A stretch of 64,000 bases of DNA from Vagococcus_D sp963518325 (GCF_963518325.1 NZ_CAUQJB010000005.1:124001-188000); one strand, 5' to 3'. Positions 34,833-43,684 are shown, counted from the stretch's first letter. Numbers and translations: made by a program. Notes: generated by a model not told the origin, from the letters alone.

Positions 34833-34873
34833 GACACTCCTATTAAATAACTATTGAATTTAATAGGAGTGTC
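34833..34873. repeat. Long perfect inverted repeat (16-bp arms)
   Basis: GACACTCCTATTAAAT (34833-34848) and its exact complement (34858-34873) flank a nine-base loop. No T run follows on either strand, so it is not a classical terminator. It lies in the leader region of the XRE regulator gene, about 115 bases upstream of its start. Confidence 0.6.
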
Positions 34874-34988
34874 AATATAGTTCCGATAACAGCAACTGAC
34901 AGCCCCCGTTTTTATTGACGAACAGGTGTCTTAAATCGGTCTATGTAGTTTTTACGGGATGTCTATTTCTATTTCTGGAGGGAATTTT

Positions 34989-35591
34989 ATGACAATTGGC
35001 ACTCACTTACACACAATCCGAAATCAGTTTGGCTACACCCAAGAAGATGTCAGCCAATTACTGGGGATTTCGCCTGAAACCCTGAGTCAGTGGGAAGACG
35101 ACAAACGACGTCCCACTGAAACAAGTCTTGTCACTTTGAGTAGACTCTATCATCTCAATAACCAAGAATTGCTTGACCTGGCATCAGAAGAGCCAAAAGA
35201 AAGAGCCTTTCAAAAAGCGTTCGACGTTGTTAATCGCGCCTTCAGCCACTTTTCAAAAGAACAGTCACCTTCACTTGCCAAAGATGACTTATCAAAGATT
35301 CTGCAAAAACAGGGCTTGATCGTCCTGCCATGCCTTGCTGAGACCCAGCTGACCAAAGATCTCTTGTCTTCTTTGAAGAACAATTTAAACCTCCGCTACT
35401 ATTACAATGTCCAATGGCTCTCCCTTAACGCCTTAGAAGCAAGAGAAATTGTCGCCAAAGAAAACATCGACATAATGATTTTCACCCCTGTCACGACTAT
35501 TTTCACCGAACAACTGGCACAGGCTGCTGATAATTCTCCAGCCTTAATCAGCTTATCAAAAGAGCTTTATCAAGAGCTGACAACAACTTAA
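34989..35591 (+). CDS. XRE-family transcriptional regulator
   Basis: A 200-residue DNA-binding protein. Residues 1-65 form a classic XRE helix-turn-helix (YTQEDVSQLLGISPETLSQWE). The C-terminal half (about 105-200) is not a common XRE partner; its pattern of LIVLPCLAE, then alternating hydrophobic strands and DIMIFTP, vaguely recalls a small Rossmann or PTS IIB-like fold, with a Cys in the first loop. That is only a resemblance. The start is the ATG at 34989 with GGAGGG eight bases upstream. It is a single-gene unit with its own terminator. Confidence 0.8.
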   Translation: MTIGTHLHTIRNQFGYTQEDVSQLLGISPETLSQWEDDKRRPTETSLVTLSRLYHLNNQELLDLASEEPKERAFQKAFDVVNRAFSHFSKEQSPSLAKDDLSKILQKQGLIVLPCLAETQLTKDLLSSLKNNLNLRYYYNVQWLSLNALEAREIVAKENIDIMIFTPVTTIFTEQLAQAADNSPALISLSKELYQELTTT

Positions 35592-35628
35592 AAAAGTGGT
35601 TACGACTTTCTGCCGTAACCACTTTTTT
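35590..35628. terminator. Bidirectional terminator
   Basis: Stem AAAAAAGTGGTTACG with its complement CGTAACCACTTTTTT between the convergent XRE and MFS genes; T runs on both strands. Confidence 0.93.
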
Positions 35629-35631
35629 GGC

Positions 35632-37068
35632 TTATACTTCCTCTAAATGTCCCACACTTTCCAGCTGGTCCTTCTTCGGTGTGTGTAACAACAAACAAAA
35701 ACCAGCTGCAATAAAGGTGATTATCGTAGCCCCGATATAGGCGACTTGGATGCCGTGGATCGTGGCTGCTTGAATACTCGCAGTTGGATTTGCTTGAGCA
35801 AATCCAAGTGTCCCGCGACTCATGACAGTCACTAAAACGGCTGTACCAATTGATCCCGCAATTTGACGAATGGTATTATACATGGCAGAACCATGGGCCA
35901 TCACATCTAATGAAAGAGCATTTAGCGCCTCTGTTTGAAGGGGCATTAGAGCTAACGCCAAGCCAAAAGAACGAACTCCTTGCATGGTTGCCAAATAAAC
36001 TAGACTAGTCTCCCCAGAAATAAAGGTAAACATAAAGGTTCCAAGGGCCAGTAAAATCAAGCCCACAAAACTTAGGTACTTAGCTCCCATGCGATCATAA
36101 AGTGCTCCTGTTATGGGTGACATAAAGGCTGTAATTAAAGCGCCAGGCAGTAAGACCATCCCCGATGTCATGGGAGACACTCCTTGAACGTTCTGTAAGA
36201 AAATCGGTAACAGGATCATCCCTCCGTATAAACCCATGATAACCACAAAGTTGGTAATGGTTGAAATGGTGAATAAGCGGTTGTTAAAGACTTTAAAATT
36301 TAATAACGGGCTCTCGGTATGTGACTGCTGGTAAACAAACATACCTGTCACTACAAGGCCAATAATAATGTAACCTGCTACGTCAAATGTTCCCCATGAT
36401 TTATCCCCAGCATTGCTAAAGCCAAGTAATAAGGTACCTAAACCAATGGTGGATAAAATAATTCCAGTCACATTAAATTTTGGAAAGCGCTGGACGCCAA
36501 AATTTTTCAAAGCAAAAAAGGCCACAATCACGTTCAGGACGCCCAAAGGTAAAACAATAAAAAAGATTGAGCGCCAGCTGTAGGACTGAACAATCCAGCC
36601 AGAAAGAGTTGGCCCAATAGCCGGTGCGAAATTCATCGCCAAACCGATAAAGCCCATAGCCTTGCCTCGACTTTTTAAAGGAAACATGTTCATTACGACC
36701 ACCGTCATTAAAGGACTGATTGGCCCTGCTCCCAGTGCTTGTATCATTCTACCAGCAATCAGCATCGGATAATTCAATGATAGTGATGCCAGCAAGGTCC
36801 CTGCTGTAAAGACGATCATCGATGTTAAATAGAGATGACGGGTTTTAAAACGATCAATCAGGAAAGCTGTGGCAGGTATCATCACCCCACTGATCAGCAT
36901 GTACCCGTTTGATAGCCACTGGCCTTGAGCCGCCGTAATATCAAAATCCCTCATAATGCTCGGTAAAGCGACATTCATCAGGGTTTGATTTAAAAAACTT
37001 AAAAAGGTTCCGAATAATAAAATTACCAGAACCGTAATATCTTGTTTGCTCTGCTTATTTTTCCCCAC
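35632..37068 (-). CDS. MFS transporter, DHA2 (14-TM) multidrug type
   Basis: A 478-residue polytopic exporter with about 14 hydrophobic helices and the DHA2 signature SFLNQTLMNVALPSIMRDF in the first helix region. The start is a GTG at 37068 with GAGGAG upstream, overlapping the stop of the marR gene by 14 bases, so the two are translationally coupled. This marR-efflux pair is a common drug-responsive arrangement in which the regulator represses its own operon. The substrate is unknown. It is distinct from the MFS gene at 14882. Confidence 0.87.
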   Translation of the reverse strand: MGKNKQSKQDITVLVILLFGTFLSFLNQTLMNVALPSIMRDFDITAAQGQWLSNGYMLISGVMIPATAFLIDRFKTRHLYLTSMIVFTAGTLLASLSLNYPMLIAGRMIQALGAGPISPLMTVVVMNMFPLKSRGKAMGFIGLAMNFAPAIGPTLSGWIVQSYSWRSIFFIVLPLGVLNVIVAFFALKNFGVQRFPKFNVTGIILSTIGLGTLLLGFSNAGDKSWGTFDVAGYIIIGLVVTGMFVYQQSHTESPLLNFKVFNNRLFTISTITNFVVIMGLYGGMILLPIFLQNVQGVSPMTSGMVLLPGALITAFMSPITGALYDRMGAKYLSFVGLILLALGTFMFTFISGETSLVYLATMQGVRSFGLALALMPLQTEALNALSLDVMAHGSAMYNTIRQIAGSIGTAVLVTVMSRGTLGFAQANPTASIQAATIHGIQVAYIGATIITFIAAGFCLLLHTPKKDQLESVGHLEEV

Positions 37069-37504
37069 TTGCTAATCTCCTCTGTTTCAATAAATGAATA
37101 ATATCTTGTTGCGTCTCATAAAAGGCCAGCAAACGACTTTCTTCTATTTTCCCTAATACAGCAAAATCCTGAATATAACCAGAATAAGTATTGGTTAAGG
37201 TCTCTTTGCCACTGTCAGTTAGAGACAACTCCAAGGTTCTTCGACTCTTTTGACTTTGCTCACGTTTCAAATAACCTGCTTGGACCATTTTTTCCACCAC
37301 TGCAGAGGTAGTGCTGGCACTTAAATTGACCATTTTAGCCACTTCATGAAGGGAAGCTTGGGGGTGCTTATCCAGCATGTCTAAAATAAATAATTGAGTT
37401 GTGGAAATATTATAGGTTTTTGACTGCTCTTCCAACAGAGCCTGTGTTTCTTTCCGCAATTCCCTTAGAGACAATAAAATATCTCGAGTTAATTTCTCAT
37501 TCAC
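37055..37504 (-). CDS. MarR-family transcriptional regulator
   Basis: A 149-residue winged-helix regulator. The DNA-binding region is visible as ASLHEVAKMVNLSASTTSAVVEKM with the wing KREQSQKSRRTLELSLT. The start is a GTG at 37504 behind GGGAGG. It is first in an operon with an MFS efflux gene. The promoter region contains TTCGTTACCGAA (37545-37556), a palindrome suited to autoregulation. The inducing compound cannot be deduced. Confidence 0.9.
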   Translation of the reverse strand: MNEKLTRDILLSLRELRKETQALLEEQSKTYNISTTQLFILDMLDKHPQASLHEVAKMVNLSASTTSAVVEKMVQAGYLKREQSQKSRRTLELSLTDSGKETLTNTYSGYIQDFAVLGKIEESRLLAFYETQQDIIHLLKQRRLASGEK

Positions 37505-37536
37505 GCGATCGTTCCTCCCTAGCCAACAATTCCTTA

Positions 37537-37556
37537 GCGAACACTTCGTTACCGAA
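37537..37556 (-). promoter_or_regulatory. Candidate MarR operator
   Basis: TTCGTTACCGAA (37545-37556) is palindromic at its outer four bases, and an overlapping CGAAC-ACTTCG repeat lies beside it. The site is 41 bases upstream of the marR start. Confidence 0.35.
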
Positions 37557-37643
37557 TTGTTATTTTAAAAATATACTGCATTTCACAAAAAATGTCAACA
37601 GTTGCCACCTACTCTTACCAACTCTGTGAATTTCCCTTTTCAA

Positions 37644-37673
37644 TTAAAAAAACCGAAAAAAAACTCTCCGGTT
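37644..37673 (-). terminator. Weak glpK terminator
   Basis: Short stem AACCG (37651-37655) with CGGTT (37669-37673), followed on the minus strand by a T run, seven bases past the glpK stop. Confidence 0.5.
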
Positions 37674-37679
37674 AATCAC

Positions 37680-39176
37680 TTATTTAAATAGTAGTGTGGC
37701 TGACACTGCCTTCTTCCAGCCATCATACAACTGGGTTCGCTCCTCCTGGGCCATTTGAGGATGATACTCTTGCTCTAACTGCCAATTTTTGCGAATATCA
37801 GCCATGTCTCTCCAATACCCCGTGGCTAAGCCTGCTAAATAAGCAGCCCCTAAGGCCGTTGTCTCATTTACCTTTGGTCGGCTAATATCGAGATTTAAAA
37901 TATCACTTTGAAATTGCATCAAAAAATTATTTTTAGCCGCACCACCGTCTACCCTCATACTGGTAATTGGCAAACCAGAATCTTGGAGCATCGTTTCCAT
38001 CACGTCTTTTGTTTGATAAGCAATTGCCTCTAAAGTAGCTCTAATCATCACTTCTTTTGAGGTACCACGGGTCAAGCCGAAAATCGCACCACGAGCGTCT
38101 GAATCCCAATGAGGGGCACCTAAGCCAACAAAAGCTGGCACGACATAGACCCCATCAGAAGATGCCACTTTCGTTGCATAACGTTCCGTGTCTGCTGCTT
38201 TTTCAAACATCCGCAAGCCATCACGCAACCATTGAACGGCTGAACCAGCTACGAAAACACTGCCTTCCAACGCATACTGGACTTCATCCCCGATGCTAGC
38301 AGCAATTGTCGTCACCAACCCGTGTTCCGAATGAACTGGTTGATTCCCTGTATTCATCAAAATAAAACAACCTGTTCCATAGGTATTTTTAATATTGCCC
38401 GCTTCAAAACAGTTTTGACCGAATAGTGCAGCCTGTTGGTCTCCAGCTGCGCCGGCAATCGGAATCTCTTGACCAAACATGTGATAACTTACTGTCGTCC
38501 CATAAATCTCTGAAGAAGGTCGAACCTCTGGTAAAATAGTCTCAGGAATATCCAATAGTTCTAAAAGCTCCTGATCCCACTTCAGTTCGTGAATATTATA
38601 AATCATCGTCCGAGAGGCATTGGTAAAATCAGTCACGTGAACAGCCCCACCAGTTAACTTCCAAATTAGCCAAGAATCGATTGTCCCAAACAATAATTCA
38701 CTGTTTTGCGCCCGTTCCCGAGCCCCTTCCACATTATCCAGTAACCACTTGATTTTGGTCCCCGAAAAATAGGCGTCTACTCGCAAACCAGTCTTTTTAC
38801 TGATAAGTTCTTCATATCCGTCTGCTATTAACTGATCGGCAATGTGACTCGTTTGACGTGATTGCCAAACTAGAGCGTGGTAGATCGGCACACTGGTTTC
38901 CTTATCCCAAATCACTGTCGTTTCCCGCTGATTGGTGATGCCAATTGCTTCAATTTGTTGAGGACGAGTGTTTGATTCAATCAAAACTGAGGCTATAACG
39001 GCTTGGACCGTTAGCCAGATTTCATTGGCATCATGCTCAACCCACCCTGGTTGTGGAAAATATTGGGTAAATTCTTTCTGGGCGGTATGGTGCACCTCCC
39101 CTTTTTTATTAAATAAAATGGCCCGTGTACTGGTAGTGCCCTGATCAATCGCTAATATAAAGCGCTCTTTCCTCAT
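37680..39176 (-). CDS. glpK: Glycerol kinase
   Basis: Phosphorylates glycerol to glycerol 3-phosphate. The 498-residue protein has the phosphate-binding motif DQGTTSTRAI (11-20), the glycerol-site GGAAKNNFLMQFQSD region and the ATPase core. His232 (SYHMFG) aligns by number with the His of enterococcal GlpK that is phosphorylated by HPr, so activation by the PTS is likely. No glpO or glpF gene is adjacent, so the next steps of glycerol use are encoded elsewhere. The ATG follows AAGGGGG by about 11 bases. Confidence 0.96.
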   Translation of the reverse strand: MRKERFILAIDQGTTSTRAILFNKKGEVHHTAQKEFTQYFPQPGWVEHDANEIWLTVQAVIASVLIESNTRPQQIEAIGITNQRETTVIWDKETSVPIYHALVWQSRQTSHIADQLIADGYEELISKKTGLRVDAYFSGTKIKWLLDNVEGARERAQNSELLFGTIDSWLIWKLTGGAVHVTDFTNASRTMIYNIHELKWDQELLELLDIPETILPEVRPSSEIYGTTVSYHMFGQEIPIAGAAGDQQAALFGQNCFEAGNIKNTYGTGCFILMNTGNQPVHSEHGLVTTIAASIGDEVQYALEGSVFVAGSAVQWLRDGLRMFEKAADTERYATKVASSDGVYVVPAFVGLGAPHWDSDARGAIFGLTRGTSKEVMIRATLEAIAYQTKDVMETMLQDSGLPITSMRVDGGAAKNNFLMQFQSDILNLDISRPKVNETTALGAAYLAGLATGYWRDMADIRKNWQLEQEYHPQMAQEERTQLYDGWKKAVSATLLFK

Positions 39177-39313
39177 TGCTCAATGTTCCCCCTTCTAAAT
39201 AATCTCAACGCTTTGTCAGAATCCATTATTAATCCCTATTAACTAAATGATACTATACTTGCCTCAATAAAAGTAATATTATCTGGCTGATTTTTCGATT
39301 ATTAAATGGACAA

Positions 39314-39455
39314 TAGCCTGTCCACTGAGATTAATTTTTGAGTGAATCCAAGCCATACTTAATTATTTAGTTTGAACTCTCCTGCAAACAATAGTAAAAT
39401 TATATTGATTGGTCTTTTTAATATTTATTTATTATCCTCTATTAAGGACAGGCTA
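39314..39455. repeat. Spaced inverted repeat in the glpK-popT intergenic region
   Basis: TAGCCTGTCC (39314-39323) and GGACAGGCTA (39446-39455) are perfect complements separated by 122 bases. They bracket the promoters of the divergent genes. The stretch holds no supported ORF. Confidence 0.4.
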
Positions 39456-39498
39456 CTCTCTCAGAGCCTAACAGATTGATTAGAAAAGGAGTAACTTC

Positions 39499-40335
39499 AT
39501 GGCAAATAGTCGTATAAAAGATTGGGTTTTACGTTTCATCAAAGGGATGTTCATCGGTTCTGGTTTTATTTTACCTGGTATTAGCGGTGGTGCTTTAGCA
39601 GCCGTCTTTGGTATTTATGAGCGAATTATCACCTTTTTAGCACATATCACTAAGAATTTTAAAGAAAATGTCATTTTCTTTATTCCCGTTGGGTTAGGTG
39701 GTTTATCTGGAGTTTTTCTACTATCCTTTGCCGTTAGTTTCCTCTTGGGCAACTACGAAAGTATCATTCTCTGGTTCTTCGTTGGTTGTATCATTGGAAC
39801 TGTTCCTGCCCTTTGGAAAGAAGCGGGTAAACATGGACGCAATAACATAGATGTCATTATTATGGCTGTTACCTTTGTCCTTGGTTTAATTTTCTTACTT
39901 TACGGAAAAAATTTATTCTCTGGAAGTGTTGAACAAAATTTCTTCACTTGGATGATTGCTGGTGCTTTAATCGGTCTTGGGATCATCGTTCCTGGTCTAA
40001 GCCCCTCTAATTTTTTAGTTTATATGGGCATGTACAAAGCCATGTCAGATGGCATAAAGAACGTTGATTTTGGCGTCATCATCCCCATTGGAATTGGCGG
40101 ACTGATTTGTGTCCTAGCTTTATCAAAAGTAATGGATTACATTTTTAGCAAAGCTTACGCCAAACTATTCCACTTTATTTTAGGAATCGTCTTTGCTTCA
40201 ACCATTATGATTATTCCTACAGATTACAGCAGCTTCACCCCAGCTAACTACGCCGCAAGCTTCGCCCTTTGTATCGCCGGTGCCGCCCTTGGTTGGTGGA
40301 TGAGCCGCTTAGAAGATCAATATAAAAACGATTAA
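39499..40335 (+). CDS. DUF368 polyprenyl-phosphate transporter (PopT-like)
   Basis: A 278-residue membrane protein with about eight hydrophobic segments and the DUF368 hallmarks: GMFIGSGFILPGISGGALA near residues 16-34, and the repeated-half motif LGIIVPGLSPSNFLVYMG near 158-175. DUF368 proteins return undecaprenyl phosphate to the cytoplasmic face for cell-wall synthesis. AAGGAG is seven bases upstream of the ATG. It is a single-gene unit, divergent from glpK. Confidence 0.87.
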   Translation: MANSRIKDWVLRFIKGMFIGSGFILPGISGGALAAVFGIYERIITFLAHITKNFKENVIFFIPVGLGGLSGVFLLSFAVSFLLGNYESIILWFFVGCIIGTVPALWKEAGKHGRNNIDVIIMAVTFVLGLIFLLYGKNLFSGSVEQNFFTWMIAGALIGLGIIVPGLSPSNFLVYMGMYKAMSDGIKNVDFGVIIPIGIGGLICVLALSKVMDYIFSKAYAKLFHFILGIVFASTIMIIPTDYSSFTPANYAASFALCIAGAALGWWMSRLEDQYKND

Positions 40336-40353
40336 TCATTTATTTTAATTTAG

Positions 40354-40393
40354 CGACATGACGATTTCCACTACCGCCATGTCGTTGTTTTTT
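40354..40393 (+). terminator. Terminator of the DUF368 gene
   Basis: Stem CGACATG (40354-40360) with CATGTCG (40378-40384), loop of 17, followed by TTGTTTTTT. Confidence 0.8.
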
Positions 40394-40556
40394 CACAAAT
40401 AACAGCCTTCCGCACAAGTCGAAAAGACGCCCAAAACCTACCTCCAGAACAAAATAACCAAGCTTATTTTTCGCTTTTCTGTGAAATAGGCGTTATAATA
40501 TAATCCATAGTAAGCGCTACCCCCATTTTTTTAGCGTAAAAGAAAGGATGTTTCAT

Positions 40557-40898
40557 ATGGAAATTTTCATTGAACTTGCACCAATTGCTGAAGGATACCT
40601 TGCCGAAATAGATAAGTTGCCTGATTTTGAACTTCGTGGCAACAATCAAGATGACGTCTTAACCTCTCTACCAGACGCTTTGAGACATTTTATTTCTGAA
40701 TGGGAAACAGAGACTGACCCTAAAACGCTTAAATATCAAAAGGAATTTCCAATTGTTCAACGAATTAAATCTCGTGGCTTTTATCAGTCAACGATCTATC
40801 GGATTAAAGATGTCTTAGAACAAAAACAGTTAGAACAAATCGATTTAGAATTAATACATTGCTTACAGCGGAAAGATTACGAAGCATTAATGGCATAA
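40557..40898 (+). CDS. Small cytosolic protein of unknown function (113 aa)
   Basis: I do not recognise the family. The protein is acidic, without membrane segments or cysteine motifs except one Cys near the end, and appears mixed alpha/beta with a helical C-terminal third (KDVLEQKQLEQIDLELIHCLQRKDYEALMA, cited in part). AAAGG lies nine bases before the ATG at 40557; an ATG at 40548 abuts it. It has its own strong terminator shared with the convergent DUF4956 gene. Confidence 0.7.
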   Translation: MEIFIELAPIAEGYLAEIDKLPDFELRGNNQDDVLTSLPDALRHFISEWETETDPKTLKYQKEFPIVQRIKSRGFYQSTIYRIKDVLEQKQLEQIDLELIHCLQRKDYEALMA

Positions 40899-40934
40899 AA
40901 AAAGCAGTTGAGACGTGTCTCAACTGCTTTTTTT
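40897..40934. terminator. Bidirectional terminator
   Basis: Near-perfect stem AAAAAAAGCAGTTGAGAC with its complement and a tight loop, T runs on both strands, between convergent genes. Confidence 0.95.
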
Positions 40935-41598
40935 AGTTAGTATCAACCTTTGCAGAGATCACTGTCAAGTTACCATTTCTGATTCGAATCTCATCGATTA
41001 AGTTTTTTTCATTTTCGATATCTTTGAATTTTACGACATAAGCAAGTTCATAGAGGCTGCCCATATTCGTCGTTTTAACACTTTCCATCGTAAATTCCTG
41101 TAAATATTTTTTAAAAAGATCATCAAATAAATTCGGGTAATCCAGCGTTTCGGGAATCATGATTTTGATGACTCGTTTTGCTGTCCGACCACTACCACCA
41201 AAGGAAATCGACTGCATCAATAATAATAAAATACTCAAAACCAAGGAGAAGGTAATAACATAAATAATATAACCAAAACCTGTAGCTATGCCAATACCGA
41301 TGGCCCAAAGAAGGCTCATGGTTTCACGAGATTCACCAGTTTCAACGCTAACTCGCATAATCCCAAAGACACCTAATAAAATAATCGCCCGTGCCACATC
41401 GTCCTGAATCAACATCATCATAAACTGAATCAGCGATGGCAACACTAACAGGGCCACAATAAAGTTTTTTCGATAAATGTTGCGATGCATGCATACTAAG
41501 GCTACCATTATGCCCAATGCAAATGAGGTCACGGTGCATAATCCTAATTGAATCATATTAATACTATCCGCTTTATCCGCCAACAAACTCACTAACAT
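40933..41598 (-). CDS. DUF4956 membrane protein
   Basis: A 221-residue protein with four hydrophobic helices in the first 130 residues and a cytosolic C-terminal domain of about 90 residues. The IILLGVFGIMRVSVETG stretch is typical of DUF4956. These proteins occur next to VTC-type polyphosphate polymerase genes, as here: the upstream VTC gene overlaps its start by 26 bases. A membrane channel or accessory role in polyphosphate synthesis is a reasonable guess but not shown by the sequence. Confidence 0.82.
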   Translation of the reverse strand: MLVSLLADKADSINMIQLGLCTVTSFALGIMVALVCMHRNIYRKNFIVALLVLPSLIQFMMMLIQDDVARAIILLGVFGIMRVSVETGESRETMSLLWAIGIGIATGFGYIIYVITFSLVLSILLLLMQSISFGGSGRTAKRVIKIMIPETLDYPNLFDDLFKKYLQEFTMESVKTTNMGSLYELAYVVKFKDIENEKNLIDEIRIRNGNLTVISAKVDTN

Positions 41599-42316
41599 AA
41601 TTTTTATTCTCCTTACTAAATAAATGTTCTTTATACGTCACCATCAAACTTGAAAATGAAGATTCATAAAGGCTTAACTCTTCTACTAATTCTCTAAACC
41701 ACTGAGGATGGCTGCCCTCACTTTTAACCGTCATTAAGACATTTAATGTAGGGTCGACAAACTCGCCAATGTTGCCTTTTTTCAAATCAAAATTTACTGT
41801 GCGCCATCGAATATTAAAATCAAAATCCATTTCTAAGCGACCTTTTTTTGTACAAATAGCGCTGATGCGATCGGAGGAAATAACTACTTTAGGCACTAGA
41901 TTTCTACCAGAAACAAGGTATTCAATCTCACGACTAATTTGTGCTTCTACCCCTTCTTTTAGTATGTATTTCCGATAATCACGCAAGAAACTCTGGGCAT
42001 TCACATAAGGGATTAGAATATTACGTAGGGATTTGCGACCGTTGAACTCTTTAACTATCTCCATGGCCACCAATGATTCTTTCATCAAACTCTCACTGGT
42101 TCTCATTCGAAATAACTCCTGGTAAACTCCCCCATCTTGAACTTCACGCATTAGTTCAAAGTCAGGGGTGTCAAAATAAAGAGCGCTCCGCTCATGGATC
42201 CCTTTTTGTTCCTCGACAAGATAGGGATAATTCCGCTTACGTAGTTGACTGTATTGTGCATAACTTAATTTGTATGTTGTCACTACTTTAGGTAGCTTAC
42301 TCGTTTCAACCGCCAT
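41573..42316 (-). CDS. VTC domain-containing polyphosphate polymerase-like protein
   Basis: A 247-residue cytosolic protein with the VTC catalytic tunnel fold of the CYTH/TTM superfamily. Clues are the YKLSYAQYSQLRKR start, RSALYFDTPDF, ELFRMRTS and late MVTYKEH strands, with many Lys/Arg facing the presumed anionic product. Yeast Vtc4 uses this domain to make polyphosphate from ATP; bacterial stand-alone forms are less studied. It forms an operon with the DUF4956 gene. The start has GGAGG ten bases upstream. Confidence 0.8.
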   Translation of the reverse strand: MAVETSKLPKVVTTYKLSYAQYSQLRKRNYPYLVEEQKGIHERSALYFDTPDFELMREVQDGGVYQELFRMRTSESLMKESLVAMEIVKEFNGRKSLRNILIPYVNAQSFLRDYRKYILKEGVEAQISREIEYLVSGRNLVPKVVISSDRISAICTKKGRLEMDFDFNIRWRTVNFDLKKGNIGEFVDPTLNVLMTVKSEGSHPQWFRELVEELSLYESSFSSLMVTYKEHLFSKENKNYVSEFVGG

Positions 42317-42646
42317 TAGTACCTAGCCTCCTTCTCTCTAGTTCACTGCCCTAGTGCGTTATTCACGGCATTAATAGTATTTTGAATGTATCATCTAAAA
42401 ATACTATAGCACAAAAACATCAAAAAACAATCGTTTATTGAATATAATAACTAAAATAAACCCATTACATCCCTTTTTGATGCAATAGATTTATCTTTTA
42501 TTTCTCTCTTAATCGCTCAATAATGTCAATATATTACTAACCTTCCAAACCATATTAAAAAAAACGTCTAAATATTTTTGGCAACAACTGTTCATTAATC
42601 AAATTCAAGTGATACCTGATATATATCGTAATCGGATTCTCCGGCT
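42317..42646. other. Intergenic region with no gene seen
   Basis: About 330 very AT-rich bases between the VTC gene start and the end of the DUF1835-like gene. It should contain the VTC promoter; I saw no ORF, terminator or structured RNA that I could support. Confidence 0.4.
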
Positions 42647-43195
42647 TTAGTAGCTCCAAATCCCCCCTACACCCTGATGCAAAACAGGCAGATATATTTC
42701 CGACACTCTTTTGTGAGACATGATTACCTCGTGAAATAGCTGCTGGTAACCGCCTAAGCGAAGTGCTGTTTCCTTCACATCGTACGTTCCTTCATGGACA
42801 CTGTGATAATAAACTTCTCCCTGGAACCCAGATTCTTCCAAATAGGCGAGACAGGTCAGTAAGTTCATCTGACAAAACATATCTTCGCCAAGCCAAAGAA
42901 CCACACACTGACAAGTCTGATTAATTAAGAGATCAAGGGTTATCAGCACTACCTCTCGATAACTCTCCAGTGAGACACCATGTCCCGCCGCTCTCAGCCG
43001 ATTAAACTGTTCACCAAAAATCGGCAGAGTCCCTTGATTGACACACATCGCCTCATTAAAAAGAACATAAGTTGCTGCCCTCATTAACTTGTGGAAGGCA
43101 AACTCCTGATACATCATTTGGCCGTTTAGCACATGGAGAACCCGGTTGTCATAAAATCGATTTACGCCTGCTTGTAACTTTTGTGAAATATCCGT
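42647..43195 (-). pseudogene. DUF1835-like protein, start codon apparently ACG
   Basis: An intact frame of 182 codons whose interior resembles DUF1835 proteins (VLHVLNGQ near the start, then FNEAMCVNQG and VVLWLGEDMFCQMNLLTCLAYL). A strong AGGAGGG is followed, five bases later, by ACG (43193-43195) exactly where ATG is expected. Starting at the first GTG (43132) would lose 21 residues of the conserved N-terminus and has no ribosome binding site. Either the start has mutated and the gene is decaying, or ACG is used weakly. It sits immediately downstream of a frameshifted AraC regulator gene, which supports decay. Confidence 0.55.
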
Positions 43196-43560
43196 CTCGT
43201 CCCTCCTCTCTTTCCTTTAAGGAAATTTTGATATAGGTTTGAAGTGGCCGTGGGCGTCCACGAAATGCCCACGGCGTGACACCTAAGACCTCCTTAAACC
43301 CTCGAGAAAGGGCAGATTGGGATGTATAACCTGCATGGAAGGCAATCTCAATAATCCGTTGATCCGTCTCTGCCAATCTCTCACTGGTGATATATAAGAG
43401 GCGATATCGTTTAATGCTAACACCCGTAATTTGATGAAATTTGAATGAGCAATAATAAGGTGACCCCCCCATACGTTGGGCCAATTTTTCTAAAGTAAAA
43501 GCTGTCTTCTAAATGGGTTTCGACCCACTCAATCACCCACTCTACTGATTCTCTATCCAT
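43149..43560 (-). pseudogene. AraC-family regulator, frameshifted
   Basis: The gene starts at the ATG at 43560 (AAGGAGG eight bases upstream) with MDRESVEWVIEWVETHLED, then goes out of frame near 43496-43500. The continuation in the next frame is EKLAQRMGGSPYYCS and a complete AraC helix-turn-helix pair, including ITGVSIKRYR and AFHAGYTSQSALSRGFKEVLG. Removing one base from a short T run (minus strand) would restore TLEKLAQRM. It therefore looks like a full small AraC regulator broken by one inserted base, unless the base is a sequencing error. Confidence 0.75.
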
Positions 43561-43640
43561 CTCACGTCCTCCTTCTTTGGTTGTGCTTATCGCCACCAGC
43601 AATTTGTCTTCTTAATCCAATAGATCGATTGATCATAAGT

Positions 43641-43681
43641 GAAGAAGCACCTACTAAGACTGACTTAGTAGGTGCTTCTTC
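43641..43681. terminator. Hairpin after the DUF924 gene
   Basis: Perfect 18-bp inverted repeat beginning GAAGAAGCACCTACTAAG (43641-43658) with a five-base loop. No clear T run follows, but the position just past the stop codon suits a terminator or 3'-end stabiliser. Confidence 0.6.
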
Positions 43682-43684
43682 AAC

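Noticed and set aside
43437..43460. Frameshift placed in the seven-G run of the AraC gene
   Set aside because: The frame through the G run is continuous with the conserved helix-turn-helix; the break lies upstream, in the short A/T run near 43496-43500.
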